From the NCBI GenBank assembly GCA_032629725.1, contig JAFEVB010000012.1:806001-870000 (forward strand): DNA of 64,000 bases. Reading direction: 5' to 3'. This document shows positions 60,499-64,000 of the stretch, piece by piece. Position 1 is the first letter of the stretch; the number at the start of each line of letters is the position of its first letter. The notes under the pieces are model-generated. The model did not search any database. It was not told the DNA's origin and worked only from the letters and a program-made list of their open reading frames with translations. The DNA comes from Gremmenia infestans. Its lineage: Eukaryota; Ascomycota; Leotiomycetes; Helotiales; Hamatocanthoscyphaceae. Position numbers and translations under genes: made by a program.

Positions 60499-62058
60499 CT
60501 ATCGTCCGGCGGGATGACTTGCAGATGATGTTCTCCTCTGAGGTGGCATCTGCATATTAAGCCCGCTTGTTCTCCTAATAGCAGCACTCGTCACTGCAGC
60601 ATTCACCACAGCGGGATCCGGTTCTCCCTCTGCATCACCATCCGCATCCATGACATTATCACCGTTTTGCCGTTTCTTTGCACCGTCTCCCGAAACCTTG
60701 AAGATGTTTACCGTAAATCCATTTGTGGCGTTGTGGAGTTGCTCGTAGAGTCTTTGGCGAAGGTACTGCTTCTCAATAGGGACGTGGATGGGCGGCTGGA
60801 CCAAGGGCTGTGGGTTCCAGTTCGAAAGCCCGTGCATGACAGATTGTAGTTCCTCGTCCGAGTCAATAGGTCCGTTAGCTGCTTCTTCGTCCTCAAGAGG
60901 AGCATTGGCATCGATTGCAGCTTCTGTTTGGGCTGTTAGTTTGTTCCCAGAACGTGGAGAAGTGACTTACTTTGCTGCTTTGCTTGATTCTTCTTCTGGT
61001 ATGCGGCGAGGAGATGGTCGTATGGCAGTGATCGACCAGGAACAGCTCGTTTTGCCCCCATGGAGTGGCTCTTGCAGGTTAAAGATCGAGCACAGGGAAC
61101 CCCGTCTTTCATTACGCCACATTGTCTTTCGACATCTACGGGACCTTCAATGCGATTGTTAGCATATAGATATAGATTGGTAGAGAGATCTCATATGTAT
61201 TAAAAGAAAAGAGTCATATTTAGATGGGAATGGAGACGCATCAGCGAGAGGAATACCTTTGGGTTTTATAACTTTCGATTTGGGCTCTTCCTTCTTTTTC
61301 TTTGGTTTTGGGGCCTTCTCGGCATCTCCATCAGCCTTGCGCTTTTTGCCTTTCTTTGTATCATCGACTTCGACTTTCTTGCCAGCACTTTTCTTGGTGC
61401 TCTTGAGTCCCTCGGGGCCTTTCTTCTCAGGCGAAGCATCATCGTCATCGTCGTCGTCTTCCATTTTGGTGTCGCCATCCTCATCTTTATCTGCTGCTGC
61501 CAGGCCCTTCTTTTCTCTCTCTCGCGCCTCTTTCTGCTCTTTCTTTCTCTGTGCCTTCTCCCTCTTAAGTTTCAAGCACTGTTTGACATGGTTCTCCGCC
61601 GCAACCTTCAGGATGCTCTTCTTACAATGTTTGCAGATGTGTAAATCGAGGCTATCGTCGAGCGGTCGGCCAGTCGCAAAGGTTTCTCGGGCAGCATCAT
61701 CTAGCTGATTGACAATAGGGCCAGGAGAAGCTACCGCGGAGCCTGTGGAAGGAGTATCGGTACGCTTCTTCTTGTCATCTGGTGATTATTAGCCTTGCGA
61801 TTCGCCCCGCGTTGCCTGCGAATTCCAGCAAGGCTGCTTACCGTCGACCACACTCCCATCACGCCAATTCCCCGGTTTACTATGCTTCGGCGCAGGCTTC
61901 TTAAGCTTGAGCTTAGGGTTGCTGTCTTTCTTAGGCGCAACTTTGATCGTGGACTCGTCGTCACTGGCAAGGGCGGCTGAAAGATGAGATTAGCAAGAAG
62001 GCGATGGCGTAATGCAATGACAATCCTTACGTTTATTTTTGCTTGAAGTAGCTGCCAT
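60499..62058 (-). CDS. SGF73: SAGA complex deubiquitination-module subunit Sgf73 (ataxin-7 family)
   Basis: Five exons (62058-62031, 61976-61842, 61778-61257, 61144-60971, 60923-60499) splice in phase to 427 aa. Near residue 80 is an atypical zinc finger (HICKHCKKSILKVAAENHVKQC), the N-terminal Sgf73 finger that inserts into the Ubp8 module. The SCA7 motif follows the fourth exon start: ERQCGVMKDGVPCARSLTCKSHSMGAKRA (in part), the nucleosome-contacting finger of ataxin-7. Between them is a Lys/Glu/Asp-rich linker, and the C-terminus has the family segment LVQPPIHVPIEKQYLR. Yeast Sgf73 tethers the H2B deubiquitinase module to SAGA. The intron in the linker has a perfect TGCTAAC branch site. 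The start is the ATG of a 28-nt first exon. Confidence 0.92.
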
Positions 62059-63017
62059 GATGGATGATTGACTGGTGAGGATTCGGAGCGAGTTTCAATG
62101 GTCTTATTGGTAGGCGCGCGTGGTTGTGATGGGCCGAAGACAAGCACGACAAGGCTGTGAAGTTGCGATCTCGCGATAAAGGAGGGCGATAAGAGTAAGA
62201 TTAGGTCACTAGTCATTGGTCACGTGAGCAATGCTACGTATTATTGCCTTGGTTTAATTATAATTATATTTATAAATATTTATGTTACAATCTGAATAGT
62301 TCTATGCTAGCATGTTCTCGTGTAGAAATATATAATATTCTAAATTGTATTACCGATTGTTATGTCAGGTCACCTGCTTCACCCCCCTTAAAAAATTAAA
62401 TATAAAATCACCAACCTAGCAAAACTATTCAGACCACCGCCAAAGCGCTAGTCTGACTAGAAACCCAAGCTCTAAGAGGTTGGGCTTTTTATCGATCGAG
62501 AGGGAGAGAGAGAATTGGCGATCTGCAAGTTAGGCTCCCTTGCGTGGTCGAATTCGTTAGCCTAAAGTCGACGCCCTGACTTCCTTCACGCAAGGAATAC
62601 ACTTTGACCTGAACCACCAAGCCAAGTGGCCGGCCATGTATTTGTTGTAAGCTTTTGCTTATCTTAGATTATATTAGGGTCTTTGAATCTGGGCGGTCAG
62701 AAGTGTCTTCAGCCGTAGGCGAAAACAAGACCAGGCGGTCAGAAGTGGCTTTCGGCCGTAGCTGTACACGGAAACATGACCTAGGTGAAGCATAACGGCT
62801 ACACTTGAGTATTCCGTTACATAAATCAGACTCCTGTTCGGCGGAACCCACTGTTCTATTATCCAGAAATGATCACTTTTACTTCAGTGATCAAAATTCA
62901 ATTAGGGATCAAAGTGTCATTCATGCCATGCCTGAAACTTCATATATGATAGAATATCAACGCTTGCTCTCCAGCCTCTTTTTCCTTTCAACATATCTCG
63001 CACCTCGCTGAACTCCA
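62059..63017. other. Intergenic region with an imperfect direct repeat
   Basis: No gene. AT-rich at 62240-62400. A duplicated segment is listed separately at 62691-62775. Confidence 0.5.
62691..62775. repeat. Imperfect tandem duplication of a ~41-bp unit
   Basis: ggcggtcagaagtgtcttc...gccgtag at 62692-62718 recurs at 62733-62761 as ggcggtcagaagtggcttt...gccgtag, followed in both copies by aaaacaagacc/gaaacatgacc. This is a two-copy tandem repeat. Confidence 0.75.
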
Positions 63018-64000
63018 TTATGTCCTAATTTGTACCTCTTCAGTGTCGTCTTCCTTCTTCTTGCCTGCGGTGCGCAACAACAACCACAAAGCCGCGATGC
63101 CACCCAACAATGCCAATATCACAGGCTGCAATGTCTTCACCCCTTTAGCCTGTGCAATAGCTCCCACAATGAAAGGAAAAATGGCACCCCCAGATCCACC
63201 AAACGCGGCTGCAAACCCGACACTTCCAACGTGCAGGTGTTTCGGCATAAGCTTCGTCACGAATACCATCGCAGTTGGGAAAAGGGGTCCAAGAAAGAAC
63301 CCTAGCAAGGCAACTGAGATGGCGGAGACGATCAGGGAGGGAACGAGCCAGAATATGAGCTCGAGAATGACGCTGATGGCGATGTAAACAACGACAGCTT
63401 TGAATTCACCCAATCTTGAGGTCAGGAATCCGAGTATCACACGTCCGACTGCCATGCCGCCCCAAAACCCTGTCGAGGTCGCACCGGACTGTAAAGATGA
63501 TGCAGAGCGCACTTTCGTCATAAATTGTATGATCCAGCCACCAAGGGAGACTATAAAGGTCAGTTTGAGATAGAAGGAAGGGTGTTTGATGCACCAACCT
63601 TCAGCTCCAACGTATCCGAAGATAAACAGCGCGAAGATCCAGGTAACTTTATTTTTCAAAGCCTCACGTGTACGGCCCGACTTGTCGCTGGTGACACTTG
63701 GGTTCTCCGTTCGATAGACTACGCCTGTCTGTTTCCAAAAAGCCGTTGCAGATGAAACAAGTTCAATCGCCGAACTCCCGATCTAGAAATAATTAGTGAG
63801 TCAAGAATGTGTCTGAAAATTGGAGTTCACATACCATCACATAGAAGAAAGAATACCACGGAAGCCCTCCGCCACTGAACATGCCCGTGGCAATCAAGGG
63901 GGAAGCAGTCGCACCCAGAGCGTAGCAGGAATGGAGAAATCCAGCCACTTCATTAGCATTGGCCATGTTACCTAGCCAGGCACACCAAGCGGCATCGACA
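63018..64000 (-). CDS. MFS transporter, C-terminal part (continues beyond the window)
   Basis: The gene runs off the right edge, and its 5' end is outside the window. Exons seen: 63550-63018, one ending at 63599, and a further one from about 63835 to the edge. The last exon holds helices with GFWGGMAVGRVILGFLTSRL (the motif between helices 7-8 region), an interior GFFLGPLFPTAMVFVTKLMP and FAAAFGGSGGAIFPFIVG, and a basic/acidic tail KKKEDDTEEVQ. The upstream exon has NANEVAGFLHSCYALGATAS. This is the pattern of a fungal MFS group that includes Bsc6-like members; the substrate is unknown. Confidence 0.85.

Noticed and set aside
60137..60587. Minus ORFs downstream of SGF73
   Set aside because: They lie beyond the SGF73 stop, with no start logic or family.
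1..64000. CRISPR arrays, prophage or operon-type structures
   Set aside because: None seen; the DNA is eukaryotic with spliceosomal introns.

Overview
The window is nuclear DNA of a filamentous ascomycete (Pezizomycotina; the protein style fits Leotiomycetes/Helotiales, but that placement is inference). The signs are short 47-75 nt introns with GTANGT donors, CTRAC/TACTAAC branch points and YAG acceptors, about 1 gene per 3-4 kb on both strands, AT-rich gaps, and fungal-only families (Sgf73, Swc2/Vps72, Jsn1/Puf2-type PUF, oleate desaturase, highly reducing PKS). I rebuilt gene models by joining open frames at splice sites and checking phase. In most models the exon lengths sum to a multiple of three.

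Layout. 0.8-8.1 kb (-): a giant disordered/coiled-coil protein of about 2,320 aa. 9.5-10.8 kb (-): PQ-loop vacuolar amino-acid transporter. 11.9-12.9 kb (-): F-box-like protein. 13.7-14.3 kb (-): unknown. 15.0-16.5 kb (-): SYLF (Ysc84) protein. 17.5-17.9 kb (-): small secreted six-cysteine protein. 19.8-22.1 kb (+): ten-exon choline/GABA-type permease. 22.7-26 kb: a run of broken genes (aldo-keto reductase, regulator-like tail, carboxylesterase tail, alginate-lyase-like). 26.9-27.7 kb (+): unknown. 29.4-30.1 kb (+): acidic/proline-rich protein.

The centre (30.7-40.3 kb) is a two-gene polyketide unit: a highly reducing PKS (KS-AT-DH-vestigial cMT-ER-KR-ACP, minus) and a divergent alpha/beta hydrolase of the polyketide-transferase type (plus). 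They share a 745-bp promoter that carries four copies of a short repeated motif. The PKS has no release domain, so the hydrolase is the obvious candidate for product release or transfer. No regulator, P450 or exporter of a classic cluster is adjacent. 40.3-44.4 kb is gene-poor and holds a MITE-like element.

The right part is mostly conserved housekeeping: a PUF/RRM RNA-binding protein (44.4-47.9, -) divergent from the SWR1 subunit Vps72/Swc2 (50.2-52.2, +), delta-12 fatty-acid desaturase (53.0-54.5, -), a cupin (55.9-56.4, -), a sulfotransferase-fold protein with a C-terminal membrane anchor (58.0-59.2, +), the SAGA subunit Sgf73 (60.5-62.1, -) and the 3' part of an MFS transporter that runs off the window end (63.0->64.0, -).
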